A DNA stretch of 35,037 nt from JBKPNX01 sp046732855 (GTDB taxonomy: Bacteria; Pseudomonadota; Alphaproteobacteria; Geminicoccales; Geminicoccaceae). Positions 16,620-25,019 of this stretch are shown here, piece by piece; position 1 is the stretch's first letter; each line of letters starts with the position of its first letter. The stretch lies in contig JBKPNX010000124.1 of NCBI GenBank assembly GCA_046732855.1, positions 1-35,037 of the forward strand, written 5' to 3'. The notes under the pieces were generated by a model. That model was given only the letters and a program-made list of their open reading frames with translations. It did no database searches and was not told the DNA's origin. The position numbers and the translations under genes are program-made.

Positions 16620-18940
16620 GGCTGCTGACCGGCGCGCCGCGCGATCTCGTCGCGCAGCGTGCCCGCCTGCGGGTCGAGCGCCGCCAGACGGTCGGCCCAC
16701 GACAACGCTGCCGCCATCCGGCCGGCGTCCCGGTTGATCGTCGCCAGCGCGAGCAGCGTGTCGCGATCCGCCGGGTGACGGGCCTGAGCGGCTTCGAGAA
16801 CTTGCAGCGCCTCGTCGGTTCGTCCGGTCGAATTCAGCGCGACACCCTGGACGTAGGCGTAGCGCGGATTGTCCGGATCTAGCTCGGCGGCGCGCGCGAA
16901 TGCCGGTACGGCGTCCGCCGCACGATGTTGCCGCACCAGATTGAGGCCGAGCGTGAAATGCAGCTCGGCGCTGTCGGTCAGACGCGTGAGCCCTTGGCGC
17001 ACCACCTGCTCGCCCTCGGCGTCGCGGCTCTGCCGGGCGTAGAGCTGCGCGAGCATGACGTAGGTCGGCACGAACTCCGGGTCGAGCTGGCGGGCAGCCA
17101 GATACTCGGCTTCGGCCGTGCCCGATTGCCCTTGCTGCGCGTACAGATTGCCGAGATTGACCCGCGCCTCGGGCCGGTCGGCGTTGAGCCGTTGCGTCGC
17201 CACGTAGTCCTCGATCGCGCGCGACAGTCGCTCCAGGTCCCCCGGCGCCAGCTGATCCTGCGGCGTCGCCGCGAGCAGCGAGGCTGCTTCGAGCCTGACC
17301 CCGCGCACCGGATCATCGAGCAGGCCGTGCACAAGCGGCCAGGTCTGCGTCGCGGGCAGCCAGCGCAGCGCGCGCAGCGCACCGAGCCTGACCAGGGGGT
17401 CGGCATCCGACAGGCCTTGCTGCACGGCGCCCGCCGCCTCGGGGGCGGGATGGGCGGCGAGCATCTCGAAGGCGCTCGCGCGTGCAATCGCCGGCGCGCC
17501 CGGCGCGGTCGCGACCTGCAGCAGCAGCGGCCCGGCCTCCGCGCTGTCGTCGCGCGCGGCGGCAAACGCCTCGGTCCAGGTCTGAAAGCCCTTGCGCTCC
17601 GGCCCATGCCAGCGCTCGATCGCGGCCGCCGCCCAGGCGGCGTCCTTGTTGGCGTGGCAGTCATTGCAGGCGTTGGAGACACCGAAGCGGACGGAGAGGT
17701 CCGGCCGCGGGATGCGAAAGCCGTGATCGTGGCGGCGGTCGACCACCATGTAGGTGCGCGCCGGCATGTGGCAGGCGGGGCAGCCCGTCGCCGGCGAGCC
17801 GTCCGCGTGATGGTGATGCGATGGGGCGTCGTATTTCGCCGCATCATGGCACTGGTGGCAGACGCCGTTGCCCGCGGCATGCAGCTGCAGCGAATGCGGC
17901 TCGTGGCAGTCGCTGCAGGTCACGCCCTGCATGAACATCCGGCTCTGGCGGAACGAGGCGTAATTATAGACCTCGCCCAGCATCTTGCCGTCGGCCTCGA
18001 ACAGGTCCGGCTGCAGCAGACTCGGCACGTGGGTCTCGAGGAGCTGCTCGCCGGGCCGCCAGCCTTGGGCGATCTTGGCGCTGCGCGAATGGCAGACGCC
18101 GCAGGTCTCGAGCTCGGTTGCCCCGGTCTTCGGCGCGCTGCGCCGGGCGTTGCCGGTCGTCGGATCGATCGTCCAATGAACGCCTCGGCGCTCGTCGAAG
18201 CGGACCGTGAGCCCGTCGTCGCCGCCCTTGCCCCACGGCAGCCAGCTCTGCTGCCGCTCCCCCCAGGCGACATGCGCGGAGCCGGGCCCGTGGCAGGCCT
18301 CGCAGGCGACGTTGATCTCCGCCCAGGTGGTCCTGTAGGCGTTGGCGGCGGCGTCGTAATTCTTGCGCAGCTCGGTCGAGTGGCACTCCGCGCACATGAA
18401 GTTCCAGGTCTGGTCGATGCCGGTCCAATGCAGCGGATCGCCGGCCTTGAGCTGCCGGTCGGGGTAGAGGTGGAACCAGCGCTGGCCACCCTGGTCTCTG
18501 CGCCGCGCATCCCAGGCGATGCCGAGCGCCTGGATCCGGCCATCCGGCAACGCGATCAGGTATTGCTGCAGCGGGTAGACGCCGAACGTGTAACTGATCT
18601 CAAAGTCGCCGAGCTTGCCGTCCGGCCCGTCGGTCGCCACGAAGAACTTGCCGTCGCGCCGGAAGAAGCGCGAGGTCACGCCAGCGTGGGTGAAGCTGGC
18701 GTCATCAAAGGCGCCAAGCACGGTTTCGTCCGTTGCCTCCTGCATCGCGAGCGCGTGCTGCGAGCTGCGCCACGCCGCCATCTCGCTCTCATGGCACCCG
18801 CCGCAGGCGGGGCTGCCGACGAAGGTCGGGGCGGCGCCGGGCTGGGCGGTCGACTCCGCGCCACGCAGCACCCCCGGGGCGATCAGCACCGAATGCGCGA
18901 CCACGAGCGCTCCGACCACGGAGGTGATGGCTCGTGGCAA
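16616..18940 (-). CDS. Eight-haem c-type cytochrome with HEAT and TPR repeats
   Basis: This is a 774-residue periplasmic protein. I accept a TTG start at 18940 because GGAGGT lies nine bases upstream and a good signal peptide (to about residue 28) follows. Eight CxxCH haem sites are visible: CGGCH 46, CAECH 183, CEACH 213, CGVCH 280, CSDCH 342, CHQCH 361, CPACH 387 and CNDCH 425. Additional histidines (SHHHHAD, HDHGF) may serve as distal ligands. Residues about 470-590 look like HEAT repeats and about 600-770 like TPR repeats, so the protein joins an electron-transfer head to a protein-binding tail. Proteins of this layout are annotated as multihaem cytochrome/TPR proteins without a proven reaction. 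It overlaps the DUF1254 gene downstream and follows the HAD phosphatase by 55 bases. Confidence 0.93.
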   Translation of the reverse strand: MPRAITSVVGALVVAHSVLIAPGVLRGAESTAQPGAAPTFVGSPACGGCHESEMAAWRSSQHALAMQEATDETVLGAFDDASFTHAGVTSRFFRRDGKFFVATDGPDGKLGDFEISYTFGVYPLQQYLIALPDGRIQALGIAWDARRRDQGGQRWFHLYPDRQLKAGDPLHWTGIDQTWNFMCAECHSTELRKNYDAAANAYRTTWAEINVACEACHGPGSAHVAWGERQQSWLPWGKGGDDGLTVRFDERRGVHWTIDPTTGNARRSAPKTGATELETCGVCHSRSAKIAQGWRPGEQLLETHVPSLLQPDLFEADGKMLGEVYNYASFRQSRMFMQGVTCSDCHEPHSLQLHAAGNGVCHQCHDAAKYDAPSHHHHADGSPATGCPACHMPARTYMVVDRRHDHGFRIPRPDLSVRFGVSNACNDCHANKDAAWAAAAIERWHGPERKGFQTWTEAFAAARDDSAEAGPLLLQVATAPGAPAIARASAFEMLAAHPAPEAAGAVQQGLSDADPLVRLGALRALRWLPATQTWPLVHGLLDDPVRGVRLEAASLLAATPQDQLAPGDLERLSRAIEDYVATQRLNADRPEARVNLGNLYAQQGQSGTAEAEYLAARQLDPEFVPTYVMLAQLYARQSRDAEGEQVVRQGLTRLTDSAELHFTLGLNLVRQHRAADAVPAFARAAELDPDNPRYAYVQGVALNSTGRTDEALQVLEAAQARHPADRDTLLALATINRDAGRMAAALSWADRLAALDPQAGTLRDEIARRAGQQP

Positions 18941-18995
18941 GCTCAGGAGACCTCCGGTCGGCGGGGCGCGAAGTGCAGACGGTCGTGCATACCTT

Positions 18996-20042
18996 TCATT
19001 GTGCCGCCGGGAAGATCGTCTTCCAGTCGTCCTTCATGCTGATCACGACCCAGCCCTTCTGCTTCGCCTCGTCGGCGAGCGCCTGGGAGAAGGTGCCGAC
19101 CTTGCTGTCCGGCAGGCCGTTCGCCGGGCCGTAGGCGTACTCCCGCTCGGCGTCGTCGTGCAGCACCAGCATCTTGAGGCGCGCGCCGTCACCCGCGCCG
19201 GTCCACTCCAGCATCTCGCGGTCGCCGCCGGAGTTGCCGAACGCCGCGTACGGCCGCTTGCCGATGAACAGGTTGATGCCGATCGCCTTGCCGGCCTTGT
19301 CGTCGATGAAGAACACCTTGGGCTCGCGCATCAGCACCGGCTTGCCGTTCTGCTCCTCGTACTTCGTCGCGATGCTCGAGCCAACCACCTGCTCGACCGG
19401 GACGTCGTACACGCGCTCGCTGTAGATGCGCACGAATTCCTGGCCGCCGCCGGTCACGATGTAGGTGCGAAAGCCGCTCGCGCGCAGGTAGTCCATGACC
19501 TCAAGCATCGGCTGGTAGATCAGCTCGGTGTACGGCCGCTTGAACCTCTCGTGCTTCGCCCTGGCCAGCCAGTCGCCGGCGATCTTCAGGAACTGCTCGG
19601 TGGTCACCCCCGCGTGAGTGGCGCCGATGATCTCCGCCCAGTCGCCCTCGCCGAATTTGGCCATCGCCTCGCGGTCGCGGGTCAGCACCGCCTTGAACGG
19701 CTCCGTCGTCTTCCACTCCGGGTGCTCCGGCGCGAGCTCGACCACCCGGTCGAGCGCGAACATGGCCTGGGTGTAGAGCGGCTGCTCGACCCAGAGCGTG
19801 CCGTCCTGATCGAACGTGGCGATCCGGTCCTCGGGCGGCACGAAGTCGCCGCCGCCTTCGGTCGTCACGCCCTCGACGAACTCGAGGATCGCCTGCTTGG
19901 CCACCCCCTCGTTCCACGACGGCAGCGGATCGTCGGACTGAGCGGCGGCCGCGGCCGCCCAACATGCGAGCGCAGCAGCGACGCAAGCGCCGGCGGCCGC
20001 CTTTGAGACCGTGGCGATCAGGGTAGTCTCTTCGTGTCGCAT
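18996..20042 (-). CDS. HAD-superfamily phosphatase, exported
   Basis: This 348-residue protein has a signal peptide or N-terminal anchor (hydrophobic 14-34, AAAAAQSDD). The HAD motifs are complete: motif I FDQDGTLW with D78 and D80; motif II in TYIVTGGGQEF; a lysine-containing segment around MREPKVFFIDDKAGKA; and motif IV AFGNSGGDREML with the metal-binding acid. A cap of mostly helical sequence lies between motifs I and II. It should hydrolyse a phosphate ester in the periplasm. The ATG at 20042 is preceded by GGGAAG-type purines. It lies 66 bases after the arylsulfatase and 55 before the multihaem cytochrome, consistent with one operon. A decayed copy of its C-terminus occurs at 30715-30862. 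Confidence 0.92.
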   Translation of the reverse strand: MRHEETTLIATVSKAAAGACVAAALACWAAAAAAQSDDPLPSWNEGVAKQAILEFVEGVTTEGGGDFVPPEDRIATFDQDGTLWVEQPLYTQAMFALDRVVELAPEHPEWKTTEPFKAVLTRDREAMAKFGEGDWAEIIGATHAGVTTEQFLKIAGDWLARAKHERFKRPYTELIYQPMLEVMDYLRASGFRTYIVTGGGQEFVRIYSERVYDVPVEQVVGSSIATKYEEQNGKPVLMREPKVFFIDDKAGKAIGINLFIGKRPYAAFGNSGGDREMLEWTGAGDGARLKMLVLHDDAEREYAYGPANGLPDSKVGTFSQALADEAKQKGWVVISMKDDWKTIFPAAQ

Positions 20043-20108
20043 CGGAGATTTCCCTTCCCTTCGACGCTTCTCACCGTTGGCGAGCGGCGAGGAGCCATGT
20101 CGGGGCGC

Positions 20109-21680
20109 TCAGTTGCTGCTGGTGCCGCCGGCGGTCAGCTGGTCCATGACCTGGTCGATGCCGAAGGTCGCGGCCTTCTGGCGCGGCGGGAACTCCTTGA
20201 AGCTCTGCAGCCAGTTGGCGACGAAGGCCTGCGCCGGCACCAGCGCGAACGCGCGCTCCACTCGCCAGGCGTCGTAGCCGATGCCCTCTTCGTCGGCGCG
20301 CTCGAATGGATCGCCGCGCAGAGTGAACAGCTTCGGCAGGCGCAGCCGGACGAACGGCTCCTCCCAGACGTCAAGGCTGTGCGCCCGCTGCTCGAGGAAG
20401 GTCAGCTTCCACTGGCCATAGCGGAGCGCCGCGAGGTCGCCGTCGTCGGTCCAGTAGAGGAATTCCCGGCGCGGCGCGTCCTGTTGCTCGCCCTTGAAGT
20501 ATGGCATCAGGTTATAGCCATCGAGGTGGACCTTGTAGTCGCGGCCGATCGCCGCGTGGCCGGAGAGCAGCTCGTCCTTGATGTCGGGCTCGCCAGCCGC
20601 GGCCAAGAGCGTCGGCAGCATGTCCTCGTGCGAGAACACGTCGTTGTAAATCGTACCCGGCTTGATCACGCCCGGCCACCTGATCAGGGCCGGGACCCGG
20701 TAGCCGCCTTCCCAGTTGGTGTTCTTCTCGCCGCGGAACGGCGTGGTGCCGCCGTCCGGCCAGCTCATCACCTCGGCGCCGTTGTCGGTCGAATACATCA
20801 CGATGGTGTTGTCGGCGATGCCGAGCTCATCGAGCTTGTCGAGCAGCTGCCCGACCATGCCGTCGTGTTCGACCATGCCATCAGGATAGATGCCGATGCC
20901 GGTGACGCCCTGGGATGCGGGCTTGAGATGGGTCCAGATGTGCATTCGGGTCGAGTTCCACCACAGGAAGAACGGCTTGTTCGCGGCGTGCGCCCGCTCG
21001 ATGAAGTCGAGCGCACCATCGGTCACCTCCACATCGACCGTCTCCATCCGCTCCCTGGTCAGCGGGCCGGTGTCCTCGATCGTCTGGGTGGCGTCGGGAT
21101 TGGCGATCGATTTGATCACACCCCGTGGGCCGAAGCGCTCCCTGAACGTGGGATCCTTCGGGTAGTCCGGATTCTCCGGCTCCTCCTCGGCGTTCAGGTG
21201 GTAAAGGTTACCGAAGAACTCGTCGAAGCCGTGGTTGGTCGGCATGTGCTCGTCGCGGTCGCCGAGATGGTTTTTGCCATACTGGGCGGTCATGTAGCCG
21301 TGGTTCTTGAGCAGCCCGGCGATGGTCGGGTCTTCTGTCTTGAGCCCGAGATCGGCCCCGGGTAAGCCGACCTTGGTGAGACCGGTGCGCACGGGTGACT
21401 GGCCGGTGATGAAGGCAGCGCGACCGGCAGTGCAGCTCTGCTGCCCGTACCAGTCGGTGAACAAGGCACCCTCCTTCGCGATCCGATCGATGTTCGGGGT
21501 CTTGTAGCCCATCACGCCGAGATTGTAGGCGCTGATGTTGTACCAGCCGATGTCGTCGCCCCAGATGATCAGGATGTTGGGCTTCGGCTCCTGCGCCGCG
21601 GCGGGCGATGCGAACCCCACGCCCCCGATGATCGCGAGCGCGATCGCGGCCGCGAGCAGTCGTCTCCATGAGATTTTCAC
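20109..21680 (-). CDS. Arylsulfatase with CTAGR active-site motif
   Basis: This is a 523-residue periplasmic sulfatase. I place the start at GTG 21680, preceded by AGGGAG at six bases and followed at once by a signal peptide (LLAAAIALAII...SPAAAQ). The fold starts with PNILIIWGDDIGW (D42, D43 metal ligands). The site that carries formylglycine in active sulfatases reads C83-T-A-G-R87, with Ala where the classical motif has Pro. Other blocks are GKNHLGD, STRMHIWTH and STDNGAE, all expected for this family. The 3' part contains the KEFPPRQKA segment. Upstream by ten bases is a small membrane protein, and downstream the HAD phosphatase. Substrate is unknown; GDDIGW-type enzymes are a distinct subgroup from the longer sulfatase at 11490-14000. 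Confidence 0.94.
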   Translation of the reverse strand: MKISWRRLLAAAIALAIIGGVGFASPAAAQEPKPNILIIWGDDIGWYNISAYNLGVMGYKTPNIDRIAKEGALFTDWYGQQSCTAGRAAFITGQSPVRTGLTKVGLPGADLGLKTEDPTIAGLLKNHGYMTAQYGKNHLGDRDEHMPTNHGFDEFFGNLYHLNAEEEPENPDYPKDPTFRERFGPRGVIKSIANPDATQTIEDTGPLTRERMETVDVEVTDGALDFIERAHAANKPFFLWWNSTRMHIWTHLKPASQGVTGIGIYPDGMVEHDGMVGQLLDKLDELGIADNTIVMYSTDNGAEVMSWPDGGTTPFRGEKNTNWEGGYRVPALIRWPGVIKPGTIYNDVFSHEDMLPTLLAAAGEPDIKDELLSGHAAIGRDYKVHLDGYNLMPYFKGEQQDAPRREFLYWTDDGDLAALRYGQWKLTFLEQRAHSLDVWEEPFVRLRLPKLFTLRGDPFERADEEGIGYDAWRVERAFALVPAQAFVANWLQSFKEFPPRQKAATFGIDQVMDQLTAGGTSSN

Positions 21681-21690
21681 GACGGTCTCC

Positions 21691-22116
21691 CTACCTCGAT
21701 TGACCAACTCCGGATCTATCGGCCGCGATCACCCAAGCGCCAATGCCGAGCGCCGGATCGACAATCGCAAAGGCCCCGAGCAGATGAGGAAACACACCGG
21801 CGATTGCCAAGGGCCCGAGCACGGCGGGCACGAACAGCAATCGGTCGACCACGGACGCCGCGACGATCTGCCGTGCACCTGATCGGCCACCGAACAGGTA
21901 GAGCCAGCCGATGACTACGACGGTCAGCCCCACCACGCGAATCAGCGCCGCCTCGTCTCCGACGAAAGCCCGGTCCATGAAGACCGCCTGAGTCGCGCCC
22001 GGCCATGTGATCAGTAGCACCCCCGCGCACATGTAGAAGGCGCCGTTCAGCACCGTGTATTTGGAGGCGCTGGACAGCAGCGTGGGTTTTGCAAGCAGAT
22101 CTGTCAGGAGCTGCAC
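21691..22116 (-). CDS. Small four-helix membrane protein
   Basis: This is a 141-residue integral membrane protein that I cannot assign to a named family. The GTG at 22116 is chosen because GGAG lies seven bases upstream; a TTG at 22146 is less likely. Four hydrophobic segments can be seen: VLNGAFYMCAGVLLITW, ALIRVVGLTVVVIGWLYLF, a moderately hydrophobic ASVVDRLLFVPAVLGPLAI, and LLGAFAIVDPALGIGAWVI. Acidic residues near the helix ends (VDR, VDPA) are the only notable polar features. It is placed between the PQQ dehydrogenase and the arylsulfatase, ten bases before the latter, and is likely the first gene of the sulfatase-HAD-cytochrome-DUF1254 run. Confidence 0.8.
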   Translation of the reverse strand: MQLLTDLLAKPTLLSSASKYTVLNGAFYMCAGVLLITWPGATQAVFMDRAFVGDEAALIRVVGLTVVVIGWLYLFGGRSGARQIVAASVVDRLLFVPAVLGPLAIAGVFPHLLGAFAIVDPALGIGAWVIAADRSGVGQSR

Positions 22117-22209
22117 CTGCTTTCTCCGCTGAAACGACACCCGCAATGGCTTGCCGCCTCCGCACCGTCAGTTCTCGCTGAGCCATAGCGTCGCGTCGCC
22201 GTCCCCGGA

Positions 22210-24011
22210 TCATTGGTTCGCCGCGGCTTCATCGAGCCCCAGTACGACGATCTTGGCGGTAACGATCTTCGTTGGCCAGGCGATGTGCGTAAAGCCGCTC
22301 GCCACAGCGACCTTTTGTGCACCTTTTGCGGTATAGGTGATCACACCGCCGCCGATCGCGCCGCCGAGGTCCTGGCCCCACAGCTTCTGGCCGTTGCCGG
22401 CATCGAGCGCATAAAAGTTGCCGCCAATGTCGCCAAGGAACACGACACCCCCGGCCGTCGGGGTCATGCCCCCGACGATCGGGTAGTTCGACTTCAGGCG
22501 CCACTTCCAGACCCCGGTGTCGCCGTCAATGGCATAGACCCATCCAGCCCAGTGCCCCTCCGCACGACCTTCCCTGCCGAACATCCAGAACGGATTCCAA
22601 GTCGCCATCCCGGCCCATGGCTGCCCGATCTTCACCGACCGCAGTTCATTAAGATCCTGCGGCGTTACCGTGTCGCACCACTCGACCTCGCCCACGAGGA
22701 TGAGATTCGTCGGCGGCACATAGGCCGGGCTGTTCCATTCCGCGCCCCCGACGCTGCCCGGACAGAAATGGACGGCTTTGCCGGGCGAGAAAGTCGCGGC
22801 GACATCCTCGACCCGGGTCACCGGCACGCGGTACAGCAGGCTGTTGCTTACAAGATCGAAGCCGTAGAGGTGGCCATCTTTGGGCGCGACCACCATGAGC
22901 TGCTTGCCGCCCGTCGTTTGGATCAGGACCGGCGGATTGGAGACGTCCCAGTCGTGCCAATCCTGCGGCACGATCTTGAAGTGGTGCTTATAGTCCCCGG
23001 TCCTGGCGTCGAGCACGATGACCGAGTCGGTGTAGAGATTCTCTCCCTCGCGCGCGGCGAGAGCGAAGTCGGGAGCCGGATTGCCGCCAGGGACGTACAG
23101 CTGCCCGGTCTTCGTATCAAGGGTGTATGACGTCCACGTCCCGCCACCGCTGATGGGTATGCCCGGCGCGTTCTGCCAAGTCGACCTGTCGAGCGGCGTC
23201 GTACCATGCGATCCGCGAGTCACGTCGCCCTCGGCTTTGGGCACCAGAAAGAACTCCCAGACGATCTTGCCAGTCTTCGCCTCGAGCGCGTACATGCGCC
23301 CCTTCCCACCCTTGAAATCGCCGCCCGCATTGCCGACGAAGACGAGGCCGTCCCATGCAATCGGGGCCGACGGGACCGACTCGCCAAGTTTCGCGTCCGC
23401 GATCGTCGCTTCCCACATTCGCCTGCCGGTCTTGAAGTCGTAGGCCAGCACCCGCCCGTCCTGGGTGCCGCGAAACAGCACGCCGTCCATGTAGGCGGGG
23501 CCTCGGTTGGCTGGCAGGAGGCTCGGCGGGTAGTCCTCATGCGTTCGCCAATTCTCGGCGCAGGTCGCCGGGTCGAGCGAGAAAATATCGAATTCGGTCG
23601 TGCCGATCAGAGCGTTGTCCACCATGATCAGACCGGACTCAAAGGCAGCGAACTGACCGACGTCGTAAGTGCACAAAACCTTCAGCTGACCGACATTCTT
23701 CGTATTGAGCTGGCTGAGCGGCGCGTAACGCTCGAAGCGAGTGTTCTGTTGTAGCTCGGCCAATCCCCGGCGGTGGCGTCGGGCAATGACGTCGCGGCCG
23801 CAGGGACGGACGGAATAGCCGCGGCAGCTTGGTAGGCCGTATTCGATTCCGTCGTTGTCGTGCCCGGAGGGGCCGACCACGAAATGACGTAATTGCGCGT
23901 CAGACCCGCGAATACCGACACCTGGACCGGGTAAGCGTAGTACAGCGCGCCCGCCGCGGCTGCGCCGATCACGACGAGCGCGCCAAGGATGATAAGGAGC
24001 TTGCGCCTCAT
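22210..24011 (-). pseudogene. Membrane-anchored PQQ-dependent dehydrogenase, single-base frameshift
   Basis: The gene begins at ATG 24011, overlapping the cydB stop (ATGA). The first 93 codons encode a membrane anchor (LLIILGALVVIGAAAAGALYY) and the first propeller motif GDWPSYNRTLAS; the frame then breaks at about 23732-23736 and continues one base earlier as ERYAPLSQLNTKNVGQLKVL. One missing base explains it. The remainder is an intact eight-bladed quinoprotein: W-docking motifs (TGRRMWEA, TGKIVWEF, GQKLWGQDL), the acidic DWHDWDVSNPP block that holds the catalytic Asp in this family, and a C-terminus without a haem domain. It would pass electrons to ubiquinone, feeding the adjacent bd oxidase. 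The break could be a true mutation or a sequence error. Confidence 0.88.
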
Positions 24012-25015
24012 CTGAGCTCCTGTGTTCGCTCCGTGAGCACTTTGCCACGGAAGATCCAGTACACCGCGACGGTGTAGATCAACACGATCGGGAAAACCAC
24101 GATGCCCGCGCCGTAGAACAGGAAGGTCAACGATTGCGGCCGGGCCGCGGCATCCCAGATCGTCACCGAGAAGGGGACCATGTAGGGCCAGAAGCTGCCC
24201 ACCAAAGTCAGATAGGCGGCGAGGAAGATCAGGACGGCCATCGCGTAGGGGAGCCAGTCCCGCTGCCGTTCTGTTCCCTGCCAGAGGCCGTACGCCGCCA
24301 GCGCGCCGATTGCTGGAAACCCGAGCATCCACGGGGCGTCGAGCCAGCGGTCCATCACCCGGAGATGCCTGGCGAGGGCGAACACAAACGCCACTGCCAG
24401 GAACGCGAGCACCCCGGCAAGCAGCCAGTTGACCCGGCGATAGGCCCAGTCGCGCAGCGCGCCGTCGGTCTTGAGCACCAGCCAGGCGGCTCCGAGAAGG
24501 CCATAACCCAGCACCAGACCGACGCCGCACAGGACCGAGAACGGCGTCAGCCACACGAACGACCCCCCGGCAAACCGGCCATCGACGACCGGCAGCTCCT
24601 GGACCATCGTGCCGATCGCCGCGCCCTGCACGAAGCCGACGATCAGCGAGCCGAGGAAGAACCCCCCGTCCCACAGCGAGCGCATGCGTTCGGTGCGATA
24701 GCGGAACTCAAACGCAACCCCCCGAAAGATCAGCCCGAGCGGCAACAGCGCAACGGGAAGGTAAAAGGCGGGCAGGAAGATCGCGTAGACCATCGGGAAG
24801 GCGCCGAACAGACTGGCCCCGATGATCACCAGCCAGGTCTCGTTACCATCCCAGAACGGTGCGATGGCGGTCAACATCTGCCCGCGGAACGCTCCATTCC
24901 GGGTGGTGCCGAAGAGGATTCCGACGCCAAGGTCGAAGCCGTCGAGCAGGACGTACACAAGGATCGCAAACGCGATGAGTGCAGCCCAAAAGACCGCCAG
25001 CCAGGAGGGGTCCAC
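24008..25015 (-). CDS. cydB: Cytochrome bd-type quinol oxidase subunit II
   Basis: This is a 335-residue integral membrane subunit with about eight helices. The start is placed at GTG 25015, four bases after the cydA stop, giving the N-terminus VDPSWLAVFWAALIAF that leads into the signature LLDGFDLGVGILF. Further family blocks are IAPFWDGNETWLV, FPMVYAIFLPAFYLP and RGVAFEFRYR, plus the C-terminal WIFRGKV. The sequence is closer to the cyanide-insensitive (CioB-like) branch than to E. coli CydB. CydB packs against CydA in the membrane. Its TGA overlaps the ATG of the PQQ dehydrogenase, so the three genes form one translationally linked unit. No cydX-like small gene is apparent. Confidence 0.96.
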   Translation of the reverse strand: MDPSWLAVFWAALIAFAILVYVLLDGFDLGVGILFGTTRNGAFRGQMLTAIAPFWDGNETWLVIIGASLFGAFPMVYAIFLPAFYLPVALLPLGLIFRGVAFEFRYRTERMRSLWDGGFFLGSLIVGFVQGAAIGTMVQELPVVDGRFAGGSFVWLTPFSVLCGVGLVLGYGLLGAAWLVLKTDGALRDWAYRRVNWLLAGVLAFLAVAFVFALARHLRVMDRWLDAPWMLGFPAIGALAAYGLWQGTERQRDWLPYAMAVLIFLAAYLTLVGSFWPYMVPFSVTIWDAAARPQSLTFLFYGAGIVVFPIVLIYTVAVYWIFRGKVLTERTQELR

Positions 25016-25019
25016 CGAA

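Noticed and set aside
16925..19042. Plus-strand open frame of 705 codons
   Set aside because: It is antisense to the eight-haem cytochrome, which has eight CxxCH motifs and a signal peptide; the plus-strand product has no recognisable feature.
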